Origin: Rhodospirillaceae bacterium
GTDB taxonomy: Bacteria > Pseudomonadota > Alphaproteobacteria > UBA8366
Assembly: GCA_002722095.1 (NCBI GenBank)
Contig: PBKG01000012.1
Coordinates: 31,378 to 95,377, forward strand
Length of the DNA stretch: 64,000 bases
Direction of reading: 5' to 3'
The position numbers and the translations under genes are program-made. Below, in pieces: positions 42,958 to 53,600 of this stretch. The notes under the pieces are model-generated. The model searched no databases and was not told where the DNA came from. It saw only the letters and a program-made list of their open reading frames with translations. Every line of letters starts with the position of its first letter. Position 1 is the stretch's first letter.

Positions 42958-44701
42958 GCGTGCGTGCCTCCGGCTGTGGTTTGTAATTGCGCACCGCCAG
43001 CGCGCGCCGAATGGTCGGCGTGTCCTCGTCGACGGGCGCGATATTCAAAATCGGCGCGATTTGTTGGACGACACGGCTTACCACCGGTGCGGCGACCCAG
43101 CCGCCGGTTGCATGCCAATGGGTTTCGGCGGTTCCGGTCGGTTCATCCAGCATGGCGAAAACCGCATAGCGGGGTTCGGTCATCGGAAAAACGCCGACGA
43201 AAGACGAAATCAAAAGATCTTTATCGTAACCGCGGCTGGCTTTCTTTTCTGCCGTGCCTGTCTTGCCGCCGACCAAGTACCCCTTCGCGGCGGCGTTCTT
43301 GCCGGTACCATCGAGCACCGAAAGCCGCAGAAGGCGTTGCATTCTCTTCGAGGTCGATTTGCTGAAGACGCGACGGCCTTTAGCCGACGAATTCGATTTG
43401 ATCAACGTAGGTTCAAAGAAGGTGCCGCCGTTGACCGAAGCCGCAATTGCGGCGGTCAATTGAAGCGGGCTCACAGAAATCCCATGGCCGAACCCGATGG
43501 TGACGGTCTGTGTGCGTCTCCAGTTGCTGGGTACGATCGGCAGGCCGATCTCGGGCAATTCAACCGCGGCCGGGGTCAACAGACCGAGCTTCTTGAAATA
43601 GGTTTGTTGCGTGGTCGCGCCAATATCGAGAGCCATTCGCCCGGCACCGATATTCGACGAATAAATGAAAATTTCCGGCACCGAAAGCCAGCGCTTCTTG
43701 CCGTAATGATCCCGGATCGTGAAGCCGGAAATTCTGATTGGCTTGCTCGCGTCATAGCCGTCGCGGAAGGAGACGATACCTTCGTTGAGTGCGATCGCGG
43801 CGGTAAGAATTTTGAAAGTCGAACCCAATTCGTAGACACCGAGGCTGGCTTTATTGAAGCGCCGGTCTGAAGGCGTCTTATTAGGAGCGTTGGGGTCGAA
43901 ATCGGGGATCGACACCATCGACAGAATTTCGCCGTTGCGTACATCGAGCACGAGGCCTGCGGCGCCGGCCGCGCTATAGCGCAGCATCGCCGCAGCCAGT
44001 TCGGTGCGGAGCGCATGTTGGACGCGAAGGTCAAGGGTGAGTTTCAGGGTGGTGTTTTCGCCATGCAGGCGTCCGTCGAAAGTTTTTTCGATGCCCGCAA
44101 TGCCGCGATTGTCCACATCCACATAGCCCAACGCATGGGCCATCAAAGCACCATGGGGATAAAGCCGTTTGTGTTCGCGGCGGAAGTCCAAGCCGGGAAT
44201 GCCAAGCTGGTGTACCGACTGCTGCTGACGCGGGCTGAGATGACGTTTGATCCAGACGAAGCGGCGCTTGCGCTCGAGCAGGGTCTGGACTTTTTTGGCT
44301 TCGAGGCCGGGAAGCGTACGAGCTATTTGAGCCGCAGATTTAGCGGGCTCGAGAATGTTCAAAGGATCCGCATAGAGAGAAGCCGTCGACAGGTCTGTCG
44401 CCAGCACATTGCCGTTACGATCGACAATATCGGCGCGTGCCATGCCAGCTTCAATCTGTGTGCTATGTTTTTTTGCCGTCTTCTGCGCACCATCCAGCAT
44501 CGCCAGTTCGACGAGTTTGCCGCCGATGGCTGCGAAGGTGAGGCCGGCGACGGTCGCACTTATTAATAGACGCGTGCGACCAATTTCGATCGCGGCCTGG
44601 AATGGCCGGTAACTGTCGTTGATGCTCTTTGCGGCGGCGGGTTTGTTAATCTCGCCTGAGCGGATGAACGGGTACCCCTTACGCTTTTTAGTGCTCTGCA
44701 T
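42935..44701 (-). CDS. ftsI: septal peptidoglycan transpeptidase FtsI (PBP3)
   Basis: A 588-aa class B penicillin-binding protein. A basic cytoplasmic N-terminus and one membrane helix (~45-65) precede the pedestal domain (ARADIVDRNGNVLATDL). The transpeptidase domain has all three active-site motifs: S294-TFK, S348-SN and K480-TG. It works with FtsW in septal wall synthesis. It overlaps ftsL by 14 bp and murE by 23 bp. Confidence 0.97.
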   Translation of the reverse strand: MQSTKKRKGYPFIRSGEINKPAAAKSINDSYRPFQAAIEIGRTRLLISATVAGLTFAAIGGKLVELAMLDGAQKTAKKHSTQIEAGMARADIVDRNGNVLATDLSTASLYADPLNILEPAKSAAQIARTLPGLEAKKVQTLLERKRRFVWIKRHLSPRQQQSVHQLGIPGLDFRREHKRLYPHGALMAHALGYVDVDNRGIAGIEKTFDGRLHGENTTLKLTLDLRVQHALRTELAAAMLRYSAAGAAGLVLDVRNGEILSMVSIPDFDPNAPNKTPSDRRFNKASLGVYELGSTFKILTAAIALNEGIVSFRDGYDASKPIRISGFTIRDHYGKKRWLSVPEIFIYSSNIGAGRMALDIGATTQQTYFKKLGLLTPAAVELPEIGLPIVPSNWRRTQTVTIGFGHGISVSPLQLTAAIAASVNGGTFFEPTLIKSNSSAKGRRVFSKSTSKRMQRLLRLSVLDGTGKNAAAKGYLVGGKTGTAEKKASRGYDKDLLISSFVGVFPMTEPRYAVFAMLDEPTGTAETHWHATGGWVAAPVVSRVVQQIAPILNIAPVDEDTPTIRRALAVRNYKPQPEARTLASFRAH

Positions 44702-45065
44702 AGCGTTGCCTTTCTGGCTTTTTTAAACGGTGCTCTTTATTCGCAATGTGCGCCGCTTTGGAGGCGGCAGCCGCATCGGCGCCAGTGGTCTTTTCTGACA
44801 ACTGGTCGATACGGGTAATCTGGTTAGTTTTTGGCGGCGTCCATCCGGGCAAATATTTTTTTGTCAACTCGGACAGACGGTCGGGACGATTGAGATAGCT
44901 CCACTCCGCCTTCAGGTGATGAATCTCGTCGCGTTCTTTTTCGGTAAGCTGGTTAACTTCACGAAGCTCCGCCTCGAGGCGCTCGACTTCGAACGTAATG
45001 TGAAACATCGCATAGCCGGTCATAGCGGCGAGAGTGAGCCAAACGGTGAGGCTTAGGGCTTTCAT
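44688..45065 (-). CDS. ftsL: cell division protein FtsL
   Basis: A 125-aa bitopic protein. A short N-terminus with one membrane helix (LSLTVWLTLAAMTGYAMFHI, ~4-23) is followed by a coiled coil (VERLEAELREVNQLTEKERDEIHHLKAEW pattern, ~28-58), then LNRPDRLSELTKKYL, the conserved block of alphaproteobacterial FtsL. The Ala/Lys-rich tail is variable. The ATG at 45065 overlaps the rsmH stop (ATGA). Confidence 0.9.
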   Translation of the reverse strand: MKALSLTVWLTLAAMTGYAMFHITFEVERLEAELREVNQLTEKERDEIHHLKAEWSYLNRPDRLSELTKKYLPGWTPPKTNQITRIDQLSEKTTGADAAAASKAAHIANKEHRLKKPERQRYAEH

Positions 45066-46030
45066 GCGATTGCTCCAGGTTGGGCATATGAAGGTTGAGC
45101 GGGCCAAGCGGCAGCGTCCGTGCGCTGGGCTGACCGCAGCCGCGCCGAACGGGCGCGGGTATTAGCGGTGGTTTCGGCGGCGCTCGGCTTAAGCGGCCGG
45201 CGGCGGCTTTGGGTAAAGCTAACTGCGTGTTTGGCTTCCGCGGGCGGCAGGTGTCGCGACGTCGCGACGCCATAGCCCGTGCGTGAATCGAAGAAGCGTT
45301 TTACGCGGCGATCTTCGAGAGAGTGAAAGGCAACGACAACGAGCCGGCCACCGGGAACGAGAAGACGTTCGGCCGCATCCAGTGCACGGTCGAGTTCGCC
45401 GAGTTCGTCATTCACGTAAAGGCGGAGTGCCATAAAGGTACGGGTGGCAGGATCGAGCCCGTCTTTTGCCTTTGGCACCACGCCGCGCACGATTCCGGCG
45501 AGTTGCGCCGTGCTTTCTATCGGGCCTTCGGCTCGTGCTGCGACAATGGCTTTGGCGATACGGCGCGCAAGGCGCTCTTCACCCAAGGTGCGGATTATTT
45601 CCGCAAGCCGCTCTTCTTCCGCATCGTTGATGAAGTCGGCGGCAGTCGGTCCATCAAGTGCCATCCGCATATCCAACGGACCATCGTGGCGGAATGAAAA
45701 TCCCCGCTCCGCGTTGTCGAGCTGTGGCGAGGACACGCCGAGATCCATGACGATCCCATCCAATCGCGTAACCCCGTGTTGGGCGAGCAGCGCTTCCATA
45801 TTGCCGAAACTGCCTTGGAGGATGGTCAGGCTCGGCAACTTTAGAGTCTCGGCACGTGCGATGGCGTCCGGATCGCGGTCGATGGCCCAGAGCACGCAAT
45901 CGGCGTGGGTAAGTATGGCTTCGGCGTATCCGCCGGCACCGAAAGTAGCATCGAGATATGTTTCGCCATCGGTGGGTGCCAACGCGTCGAGCATCTCTTC
46001 AAGCATCACTGGAATATGATGAGCCGTCAT
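45062..46030 (-). CDS. rsmH: 16S rRNA m4C1402 methyltransferase RsmH (MraW)
   Basis: A 322-aa methyltransferase modifying C1402 in the ribosomal P site. Motifs are HHIPVMLEEMLDAL, YLDATFGAGGYAEAIL (SAM loop), GIVMDLGVSSPQLD, RGFSFRHDGPLDMRM, ATRTFMALRLYVNDEL and VVVAFHSLEDRRVKRFF. The ATG at 46030 overlaps the mraZ stop (ATGA). The C-terminal ~30 residues are Arg/Ala-rich. Confidence 0.97.
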   Translation of the reverse strand: MTAHHIPVMLEEMLDALAPTDGETYLDATFGAGGYAEAILTHADCVLWAIDRDPDAIARAETLKLPSLTILQGSFGNMEALLAQHGVTRLDGIVMDLGVSSPQLDNAERGFSFRHDGPLDMRMALDGPTAADFINDAEEERLAEIIRTLGEERLARRIAKAIVAARAEGPIESTAQLAGIVRGVVPKAKDGLDPATRTFMALRLYVNDELGELDRALDAAERLLVPGGRLVVVAFHSLEDRRVKRFFDSRTGYGVATSRHLPPAEAKHAVSFTQSRRRPLKPSAAETTANTRARSARLRSAQRTDAAAWPAQPSYAQPGAIA

Positions 46031-46500
46031 GCGCCGTCTCCGGTCGGGAACACTGCGAGCGACATGTCGCCATTGGCGGCACGAGATTCGATTGATGCTT
46101 TGTGTGGGCCGTATCGGTCCGGCGCCCAAATTTGGAAGGTGCGTCCTTGACCGACAAAGACTGCCTCTTCCGCGATTGAGGCGGTGTCCAGCAGGGTTTG
46201 CGGCAAAAGTACGCGGCCGGTATCGTCGAAGCTCAATTGCTTCGCTTCGGCGAATATCAGCAAGGCGAGATTTTTCTGCTCATCGGAAAAGCGGTCGTAG
46301 TTGCGGTCGAGGCTGTCTTGCAACTGTTCCAGTCGGGCTAGGGGCCAGACGTCGATCGCTTGTTTGTCGAGAGCGAAGGCCGGAAAAGCGGCGACGCCCA
46401 TGGCAAGCGCCTCGCCAAGCGCGGAACGGAACGGGGCCGGGACCGATACCCGACCTTTCTTATCCACCCGGTTCGTCTGTTCTGAAATGAACAGCGCCAT
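46027..46500 (-). CDS. mraZ: transcriptional regulator MraZ
   Basis: A 157-aa protein with two SpoVT-AbrB-like domains, each with the DNA-binding DxxGR pattern: NRVDKKGRVSVPAPFR near the start and DDTGRVLLPQTLLD around residues 90-103. MraZ forms ring-shaped oligomers that repress their own dcw operon. The ATG at 46500 follows GGAGG. It is the first gene of the dcw cluster; the operator-like repeats upstream (next entries) fit autoregulation. An upstream in-frame ATG at 46557 would extend over the operator region and is unlikely. Confidence 0.97.
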   Translation of the reverse strand: MALFISEQTNRVDKKGRVSVPAPFRSALGEALAMGVAAFPAFALDKQAIDVWPLARLEQLQDSLDRNYDRFSDEQKNLALLIFAEAKQLSFDDTGRVLLPQTLLDTASIAEEAVFVGQGRTFQIWAPDRYGPHKASIESRAANGDMSLAVFPTGDGA

Positions 46501-46567
46501 GATTCCTAGCCTCCAAATTTGCCCCGCCGAAAAGTGGCCACAAAGCAGGGCACCCATGCCTTCTGCA

Positions 46568-46601
46568 TGGGATGCTATGGGATATCATGGGTTTTTATGG
46601 G
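46568..46601 (-). promoter_or_regulatory. MraZ operator: four TGGG boxes, 10-bp period
   Basis: On the plus strand TGGG starts at 46568, 46578, 46588 and 46598, exactly one helical turn apart, each preceded by A and three followed by purines or T. Direct TGGG-type repeats at this spacing are the known binding pattern of MraZ upstream of mraZ. They lie 68-101 bp upstream of the mraZ start. Confidence 0.85.
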
Positions 46602-46608
46602 AAGTCAA
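46580..46608 (-). promoter_or_regulatory. candidate dcw promoter overlapping the MraZ boxes
   Basis: On the minus strand TTGACT (46603-46608) is a good -35. A weaker -10 (TATCCC or ATATCC) lies 17-18 bp downstream, around 46580-46586. MraZ bound to the TGGG boxes would cover everything from just after -35 to past -10, which fits repression by occlusion. Confidence 0.5.
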
Positions 46609-46630
46609 CGATTCTAAAGTAAAAGTTCCG

Positions 46631-46686
46631 GTAAAAAATTGCTTTTTACTATATAGCTTGAATATACCAAATTTGGTGATTTCAAG
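46631..46686. repeat. two adjacent palindromes upstream of the dcw promoter
   Basis: GTAAAAA/TTTTTAC (46631-46649) is a 7-bp inverted repeat. Next to it, 46657-46686 is a 30-bp dyad with 12 of 15 pairs matching (outer CTTGAA/TTCAAG, centre CCAAATTTGG). They lie upstream of the -35 box in AT-rich DNA. The rest of the 358-bp spacer between mraZ and rnpB (46501-46858) shows no gene. Confidence 0.55.
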
Positions 46687-46858
46687 CAATACAATCACTA
46701 ACTATGGTGTGTTTGAGTTGATTTCAGCATTACACGAATGACGTTATTGGCAAGTATTCACGTTTTGTTCTATTTTGGGATTGCAAATAAATATAGCAAA
46801 TTCGAAAATTATTCACGAAAAGGCGGCTCCGGGAGCATTTTTGCGAATTAGGTAGAAA

Positions 46859-47233
<375 letters not shown>

Positions 47234-47289
47234 ACGATAAATATGCGCTTCCGGGCGGCTTTTTTCCAGCCTTAGCAAATTGATGATTT

Positions 47290-47949
47290 CTAGGAGATCA
47301 GATCGATTAGGCCTGCCGCAATCCGAAGGCTTTCTGCGTCTTGGCCTCCGGTGATGGCTTTAGGCCGGAAATGGCGCTGGAAAGCAGCAATATAACCACC
47401 TGCGCGCATATTATAGCCGAAAGCTGCCAACAACGAGTCCAGGCTTTGGTCCCCAGGATTTGCGGGTTCTGGCCATAGTCCGATGCCTTCCGACGCTAAC
47501 CGGCACCAATCGAAAAGTTCCCCGGGATCTTGCTTGCGATCTGGCGCGGTATCGGAATGACCGACGACGTTGCGAGCAGGAATCGGATGCCGTGACAAAA
47601 TTTGCTGACATAGTGGGATCAAAGCGGCCATCTGCGCCTCGGGAAAAGGGCGGTAGCCGAATTCATGGCCCGGATTTACGATTTCCACCCCAATAGAGCG
47701 GCTATTTATATCGGTCTCGCCGCGCCAATAGCTGACGCCCGCGTGCCAGGCTCTGTGTTTCTCGTCGACGAGTGTGAAAATCGTGCCATCCTCGTCGACA
47801 CAATAATGCGCGCTTACTTCTGCAGTCGGATCACATAGGCGATCAAGCGCCAATTCTGCGTCCTTCATGCCGGTATAATGTAAAACCAACATATCGATTG
47901 GGACGTCGTCGGCACGCTTGCCAAAATTGGGTGACGGACGGTCTGGCAT
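47290..47949 (-). CDS. AmpD-type N-acetylmuramoyl-L-alanine amidase
   Basis: A 219-aa zinc amidase (Amidase_2) cleaving the MurNAc-L-Ala bond of muropeptides. Zinc ligands are visible: His in MLVLHYTGM, and His and Asp in VVGHSDTAPDRKQDPG. The C-terminal part (SLDSLLAAFGYNMRAGGYIAAFQRHFRP) is a peptidoglycan-binding helix domain. No signal peptide is seen with the ATG at 47949, so it is probably the cytoplasmic recycling enzyme. It begins seven bases after the DnaJ-domain gene. Confidence 0.88.
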   Translation of the reverse strand: MPDRPSPNFGKRADDVPIDMLVLHYTGMKDAELALDRLCDPTAEVSAHYCVDEDGTIFTLVDEKHRAWHAGVSYWRGETDINSRSIGVEIVNPGHEFGYRPFPEAQMAALIPLCQQILSRHPIPARNVVGHSDTAPDRKQDPGELFDWCRLASEGIGLWPEPANPGDQSLDSLLAAFGYNMRAGGYIAAFQRHFRPKAITGGQDAESLRIAAGLIDLIS

Positions 47950-47956
47950 GATGCTC

Positions 47957-48685
47957 TCAGGCAAGGCCCCGCTGTTTGCAGACTTCATCGTAGGCATTGT
48001 TGATCGCAGCAAGTTTCTGGTTCGCCATTTCGATGAACTCTTCGGGAAGGCCTTCGGCGATCAGCTTGTCGGGGTGATTTTCGCGCACCAAGGCTCGATA
48101 TGCGGATTTCAATTCGTCATCATCGACACTACGGTCGAGGCCGAGAATTTGATAAGGGTCGCCGCCGCCATGGCCGGTGTCGATTGCGGTAATGCGTTCG
48201 AATGTGCGGTCGTCGATGCCGAATGTATCGGCCACTTTCTTAAGATAGGCGACTTCGTTTTTATGGAGCGCGCCATCCGCGTGCGCAATCGTGCTTAGGC
48301 AATGGAGCAGTTCCTCCAATACGCCGGGATTGCCTTGAAACATATCGGCGATTTGTTGGGCATAGGGTTCGAACCCGGCGCTTTCCTGACGCGCATGGTT
48401 GAACATTTGGCCGACTTGCTTGGTTTCATCGGCGGGAATCTCGAAAACGTCCTTGAACGCGCGGATTTCGTCTTTCGTCACGACGCCGTCTGCCTTGGCC
48501 ATTTTTGCGCCTAGCACGACGACGGCGACAGTAAAGGCTGCAGACTTGGCCGACCGGTCCATCGGGCCGCCGCCGTCCTGTTTTTTGTCGAAAGCGTGGC
48601 CGGCTGCGGTGCCGATTATGGCGCCCAGCGGCCCACCGAGAGCGAAGCCCAGTCCGCCTCCGATTATTTTGCCCCAAATACTCAT
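47957..48685 (-). CDS. DjlA-like TerB/DnaJ-domain co-chaperone
   Basis: A 242-aa protein. A Gly-rich N-terminal segment (GKIIGGGLGFALGGPLGAIIG) looks like a membrane-inserting glycine zipper, as in DjlA. A TerB domain (~50-160; AKADGVVTKDEI, IAHADGALHKNEV) follows. The C-terminal J domain (~175-240, DPYQILGLDRSVDDDELKSAYR) has the essential HPD in RENHPDKL, so it should stimulate DnaK. The ATG at 48685 is used; an upstream start at 48769 would add 28 residues. It is divergent from the TPR-sulfotransferase gene. Confidence 0.88.
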   Translation of the reverse strand: MSIWGKIIGGGLGFALGGPLGAIIGTAAGHAFDKKQDGGGPMDRSAKSAAFTVAVVVLGAKMAKADGVVTKDEIRAFKDVFEIPADETKQVGQMFNHARQESAGFEPYAQQIADMFQGNPGVLEELLHCLSTIAHADGALHKNEVAYLKKVADTFGIDDRTFERITAIDTGHGGGDPYQILGLDRSVDDDELKSAYRALVRENHPDKLIAEGLPEEFIEMANQKLAAINNAYDEVCKQRGLA

Positions 48686-48782
48686 GTCTGCCGCCGTTTG
48701 CGCTACGCCTCTGTCATCGTTTGTCTGCGCTGCGGCAAATTCGCCATAGCGCTGGCCAAATCCAGCCATACCATTTAATCAC

Positions 48783-50681
48783 ATGATTTACCTAACAACC
48801 TCTTTGCCGAGCACAATGGACGAAGCGCAACAATTTACGAAAGCGGTCGAGCATTTTCAGGCGGGTGACCTGGACGGCGCCGAGCAAGGATTGGCGCCGC
48901 TAGGGGGGCTCGACTCCGATCATCCCGACGTGCTTCATCTAAGTGCGGTCATCCTTCTGGAGCGAAACAGGGCAGAGGAAGCCGCGGATTGTTTCGAACG
49001 CCTGAGAACCGCCCTCAAAGGCGCGCCCGCACCGCTGGAGATATTGCGTCCGATGGCGGTTGCCTACCAGCGCGCGGGCCGTATGGACGCCGCTGCAAAG
49101 GTGGCACAAGAGATCGTGGATTTGGCGCCGGAATCGCTCGACGACCGGGTGAATCTTGCTTTTATGTTGCTGGAAGCAGGGCGCGCTGCTGACGCATTGC
49201 CAGAATTCGACAATGTCCTGGCCCAGGATGCCGCCTGCGCGGATGCTCATTATGGGCGTGGCCGCGCGGCTTTTGCGTTAAAACAGCCGGCTGAGGCAGA
49301 TGCGTCGTATGCGGAGGCGACCCGGTTAGCGCCGGGGGATTCTGAAGCAATGTTCTGGCACGCACGCGCTTTGCAAGCGCTCGGTGATCGAGCCGGCGCG
49401 ATCGAAAAATTACACGCAGCCTTGACCGTTTCGCCCGACTACTTGGAGGCTTACTGCGATATCGGGACTTTGTTGGCAGAGGCGGCCGATATGGATAACG
49501 CAATGCGCGCATATGGTAATGCATTGCAAATCGATGCGTCAAACGCCGTTGCCCTGAACGGGCTGGGTACGCTGCAATCGGCACTTGGGCATCGGGGCGA
49601 GGCTGAGGAGTCATTCCGGGCGGCATTGGCGTCAGACCCCCAATTAGTAATCGCGCATTGTAATTTGGCAGAGATCAAACGGTTCGATTCCTTCGATGAG
49701 GACGCGACCGCGCTTGGAGAGCAGGTAGATCGACCGGAAATTACCGAAGAAGAGCAAGCGCAGCTGGGATTCGCCCTCGGCAAGGTTTACGAAGATCTTG
49801 GCAAATATGATGAGGCTTTCAGCCGATTTTCCGCTGCAAATCAACTTTATCGAGCCGGACTCGAATACGATCCCGATGACGACGAGGCCCTGGCGACGGC
49901 AATGATCGGTGGCTTTGACGCGGCGGCGGTAGCGCGGTTTCGCGACAAAGGAGCCGGTTGCGACGATGCGATGCCGATTTTCGTACTCGGAATGCCGCGT
50001 TCCGCGACGACGCTGATCGAACAAATTCTCGCCAGCCATTCGGCGGTCCATGGTGCCGGCGAATTGGATGTTTTCGAGGCTCTTCTCGGTGAAAACGTGG
50101 CCGATTTGGAAGCGTTGGCGGAATTGGAAGCCGCGACGCTTTCAGACCTCGGGCAGGCCTACGTTTCAGCTCTATCGGAATTGGCGCCCGCAGGCACGGC
50201 CCACGTGGTCGACAAGATGCCGACCAATTTTCTGTTTTTGGGCCCGATCGCATCGGCTTTGCCGAGGGCAAAGATCATCCATTGTGTGCGCGATCCGCTC
50301 GATGTTTGTTTGTCGTGCTACAAGCGTCTGTTCTCCCATCGCCATCCCTACAGTTACGACCTCGAGGAGCTAGGCCGGTTCTACAAGCTCTATGAACGGC
50401 TGATAGATCATTGGCGCGCGGTGTTCCCGGACCGAATTGTCGATGTTGTGTACGAAGACCTCATCGCCGATCCGGAAAGCGAAACCCGGCGTGTAATCGC
50501 CGCCTGCGGTCTCGATTGGGAAGACTCCTGCCTCGCCTTCCACGAAACCGAACGCCCGGTTTTGACCAACCCCGAAGGGGTACGTCAGCCGATCTATAAG
50601 GATGCGGTGCGGCGGTGGGAGAAATATGAAAGTCACCTCGGTCCTCTGATGGAGATACTCGAGAAAACGGATAATGGCTGA
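48783..50681 (+). CDS. TPR-repeat sulfotransferase
   Basis: A 632-aa protein fusing about eight TPR repeats (~12-370) to a PAPS-dependent sulfotransferase domain (~400-625). The 5'-phosphosulfate loop is [15 protein letters not shown] and the 3'-phosphate motif is [27 protein letters not shown] is also typical. The substrate is unknown; the TPR part may bind a protein, glycan or sulfated-peptide acceptor. The ATG at 48783 is used, with a second one at 48816. The 3' end overlaps the 5-oxoprolinase gene by eight bases, suggesting a shared transcript. Confidence 0.9.
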   Translation: MIYLTTSLPSTMDEAQQFTKAVEHFQAGDLDGAEQGLAPLGGLDSDHPDVLHLSAVILLERNRAEEAADCFERLRTALKGAPAPLEILRPMAVAYQRAGRMDAAAKVAQEIVDLAPESLDDRVNLAFMLLEAGRAADALPEFDNVLAQDAACADAHYGRGRAAFALKQPAEADASYAEATRLAPGDSEAMFWHARALQALGDRAGAIEKLHAALTVSPDYLEAYCDIGTLLAEAADMDNAMRAYGNALQIDASNAVALNGLGTLQSALGHRGEAEESFRAALASDPQLVIAHCNLAEIKRFDSFDEDATALGEQVDRPEITEEEQAQLGFALGKVYEDLGKYDEAFSRFSAANQLYRAGLEYDPDDDEALATAMIGGFDAAAVARFRDKGAGCDDAMPIFVLGMPRSATTLIEQILASHSAVHGAGELDVFEALLGENVADLEALAELEAATLSDLGQAYVSALSELAPAGTAHVVDKMPTNFLFLGPIASALPRAKIIHCVRDPLDVCLSCYKRLFSHRHPYSYDLEELGRFYKLYERLIDHWRAVFPDRIVDVVYEDLIADPESETRRVIAACGLDWEDSCLAFHETERPVLTNPEGVRQPIYKDAVRRWEKYESHLGPLMEILEKTDNG

Positions 50682-53600
50682 AGCCGGTGGATGGCATTTT
50701 TGGATCGACCGCGGCGGCACGTTTACCGATGTCGTAGCACGCCGGCCGGACGGGACACTCGCAACCGAAAAATTACTATCGGACAATCCGGGCTTCTATG
50801 AGGATGCCGCTACCGAAGGCATTCGCCGCGCGTTGGGGCTGACACAGGCGGACTCCTTGCCGGCGGATATCATCGACGATGTGCGCATGGGAACCACGGT
50901 TGCCACGAACGCGCTTCTGGAACGTAAGGGTGAGCGCACGCTGTTGATGGTGACCGACGGGTTTCGGGACGCGCTCCGCATCGGGTATCAGGCACGACCC
51001 CGGCTTTTCGACCGCCAAATAGTACTGCCGGAAATGCTCTACGAACAGGTGACGGAAGTCGTCGAACGCGTGTCGGCCGATGGTCGGGTGCTTACACCGC
51101 TGGACGAAGGTGGAGCGCAGGCAGGGCTACAGGCGGCGTATGGCGACGGCATCCGCGCGGTCGCGATTCTGTTTATGCACGGTTACCGGTATTCCGATCA
51201 TGAGCGTCGAGTTGCCGAGATAGCGGCAGAGATCGGCTTTACGCAAATTTCCACCAGCCACGGGACAAGCCCGTTGATGAAACTGGTCGGTCGCGGCGAT
51301 ACCACGGTGGTCGATGCCTATCTGTCGCCGATCCTTCGGCGGTATGTGGAGCGGGTCGCGGGCGATCTCGGCGATGTTCCGCTTCGTTTCATGCAGTCCC
51401 ATGGCGGGCTCACCGATGCGCACCGGTTCCAAGGAAAGGACGCGATCCTGTCGGGCCCCGCCGGCGGCATCGTCGGCGTGGTGCGGACCGCCGAGGAGTC
51501 CGGCTTCGACAAGATAATTAGCTTCGATATGGGCGGCACCTCGACCGACGTTGCGCACTATGCCGGCGAATACGAACGCGCCTTCGAGACCCTCGTCGCT
51601 GGCGTGCGCATGCGGGCCCCGATGATGCAGATCCACACCGTCGCCGCCGGCGGCGGATCGATCTGTCATTTCGATGGCGGCCGATATCGTGTCGGTCCGG
51701 CCTCGGCGGGCGCCGACCCGGGTCCTGCGTGCTACCGAAAGGGCGGACCGCTTACGGTTACCGACTGCAATCTCATGCTTGGCAAACTGCAGGCGGACTT
51801 CTTCCCGAGCGTTTTCGGACCCGAACAGGATCAGCCGCTCGACCTGGCCGTGGTCGAACAGAAATTCGACGACCTCGCTCAAGCGATCAAGACCGAAACC
51901 GGCGATGAACGTGCGGCGACGGACGTTGCCGAAGGTTTTCTCAAAATCGCCGTCGATAACATGGCCAATGCGATCAAAAAGATTTCGGTCGAAAAGGGCC
52001 ACGACGTAACCCAATACACGCTTTGTTGTTTCGGGGGGGCCGGCGGACAGCATGCCTGCCTCGTCGCCGATGCGCTTGGAATGGAAAAGGTGCTCATCCA
52101 TCCGCTCGCCGGCGTCCTTTCGGCCTATGGCATGGGGCTCGCCGAGCTGCGGGCGCTCCGAGAAGAGACCGTCGAGGCCGGCCTCGATCAGGCATTGATG
52201 CCCGAATTGGAAGCGCGATTGACGCGCCTGGGAGAGGCGGCGGCGGCGGAACTGGAGGCCCAGGGCGCCGCGATGGACGGGGTCGAGCTCCAGCGGCGGG
52301 TCTATCTGAAATATGAGGGCACCGATACTGCCGACCCGGTTCTGTTTGCCACGCCCGCGGACATGCGCACCGAGTTCGAGGTCGCTCATTGCCAACGCTA
52401 CGGATTTGCCATGCCCGAGAAGGCGCTGATCGCGGAAACCGCGGCGGTAGAAGCTGTGGCGCGGTCCGAGGTCGCTGCACCGCCGCCGCCGGCAAAATCC
52501 GGCCCTAAGGAAACACCGGCAATTCAAGCCGAGCGCGATGTTCAGTTTGCCGGCGAAACGCAAACCACCGCGCTTTATCGGGTCGAGGATTTGGCGCCCG
52601 GAATACGCATCGACGGACCCGCAATCATTGCCGAGCCGGTGGCGACCACGATCGTCGAGCCCGGCTGGCAATTGGAAATGCTGGCCGACGGCGCGCTTTG
52701 TTTGCGCCGGGTCGAGCCGCGAGAGACGGCCTTCGCCATCGGCACCGAGTGCGACCCGGTCATGCTCGAAGTGTTCAACAATCTTTTCATGTCGATCGCC
52801 GAGCAGATGGGCGTCACGCTGCAAAACACCGCCTACTCGGTGAATATTAAGGAGCGGCTTGATTTCTCCTGCGCGCTCTTCGATGTGGACGGGCAACTGA
52901 TTGCCAACGCTCCGCACATGCCGGTGCATCTGGGTTCCATGGGCGAGAGCGTCCGCGCGGTGATGCGCAACAATGAAGGCGAGATTCGCCCCGGCGATGT
53001 TTACGTTTTGAATGCCCCCTACAACGGCGGGACCCACTTGCCCGACGTCACCGTGGTCACGCCCGTGTTCGATGATGCCGGGGCGGAAATCCTGTTTTAC
53101 GTGGGCAGCCGAGGGCATCAGGCGGATATCGGCGGGATCACGCCGGGCTCGATGCCCTCGATGAGCCGAACCGTCGACGAAGAAGGCGTGCTGATCGATA
53201 ATTTCAAATTGGTCGAGGAAGGCACTTTGCGCGAAGCGGCGTTTCGGGAGCTTCTGGCAAGTGGGGAATATCCTTCTCGCAATCCGGATCAGAATATCGC
53301 CGATATCAAGGCTCAGATTGCCGCCAACGAAAAAGGCGTTCTGGAACTCCGGCGAATGGTGGCGCATTTCGGGCTCGACGTGGTGCAGGCCTATATGGAT
53401 CACGTCCAAGATAACGCCGAAGAGCAGGTGCGCCGGGTGATCGACGTCCTCAAATCCGGCGACTTCACCTATGCCATGGATGATGGCGGTGTGATCAAGG
53501 CGCGGGTAACGGTGGATCATAAAGCGCGGTCGGCGACGATCGATTTCACCGGCACCAGCCCGCAGCGCGACAGCAATTTCAACGCGCCGTCGGCGATTTG

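Noticed and set aside
46810..46858. Short GC-rich inverted repeat just beyond the rnpB 3' end
   Set aside because: The stem is only about four pairs, so an rnpB terminator cannot be supported.
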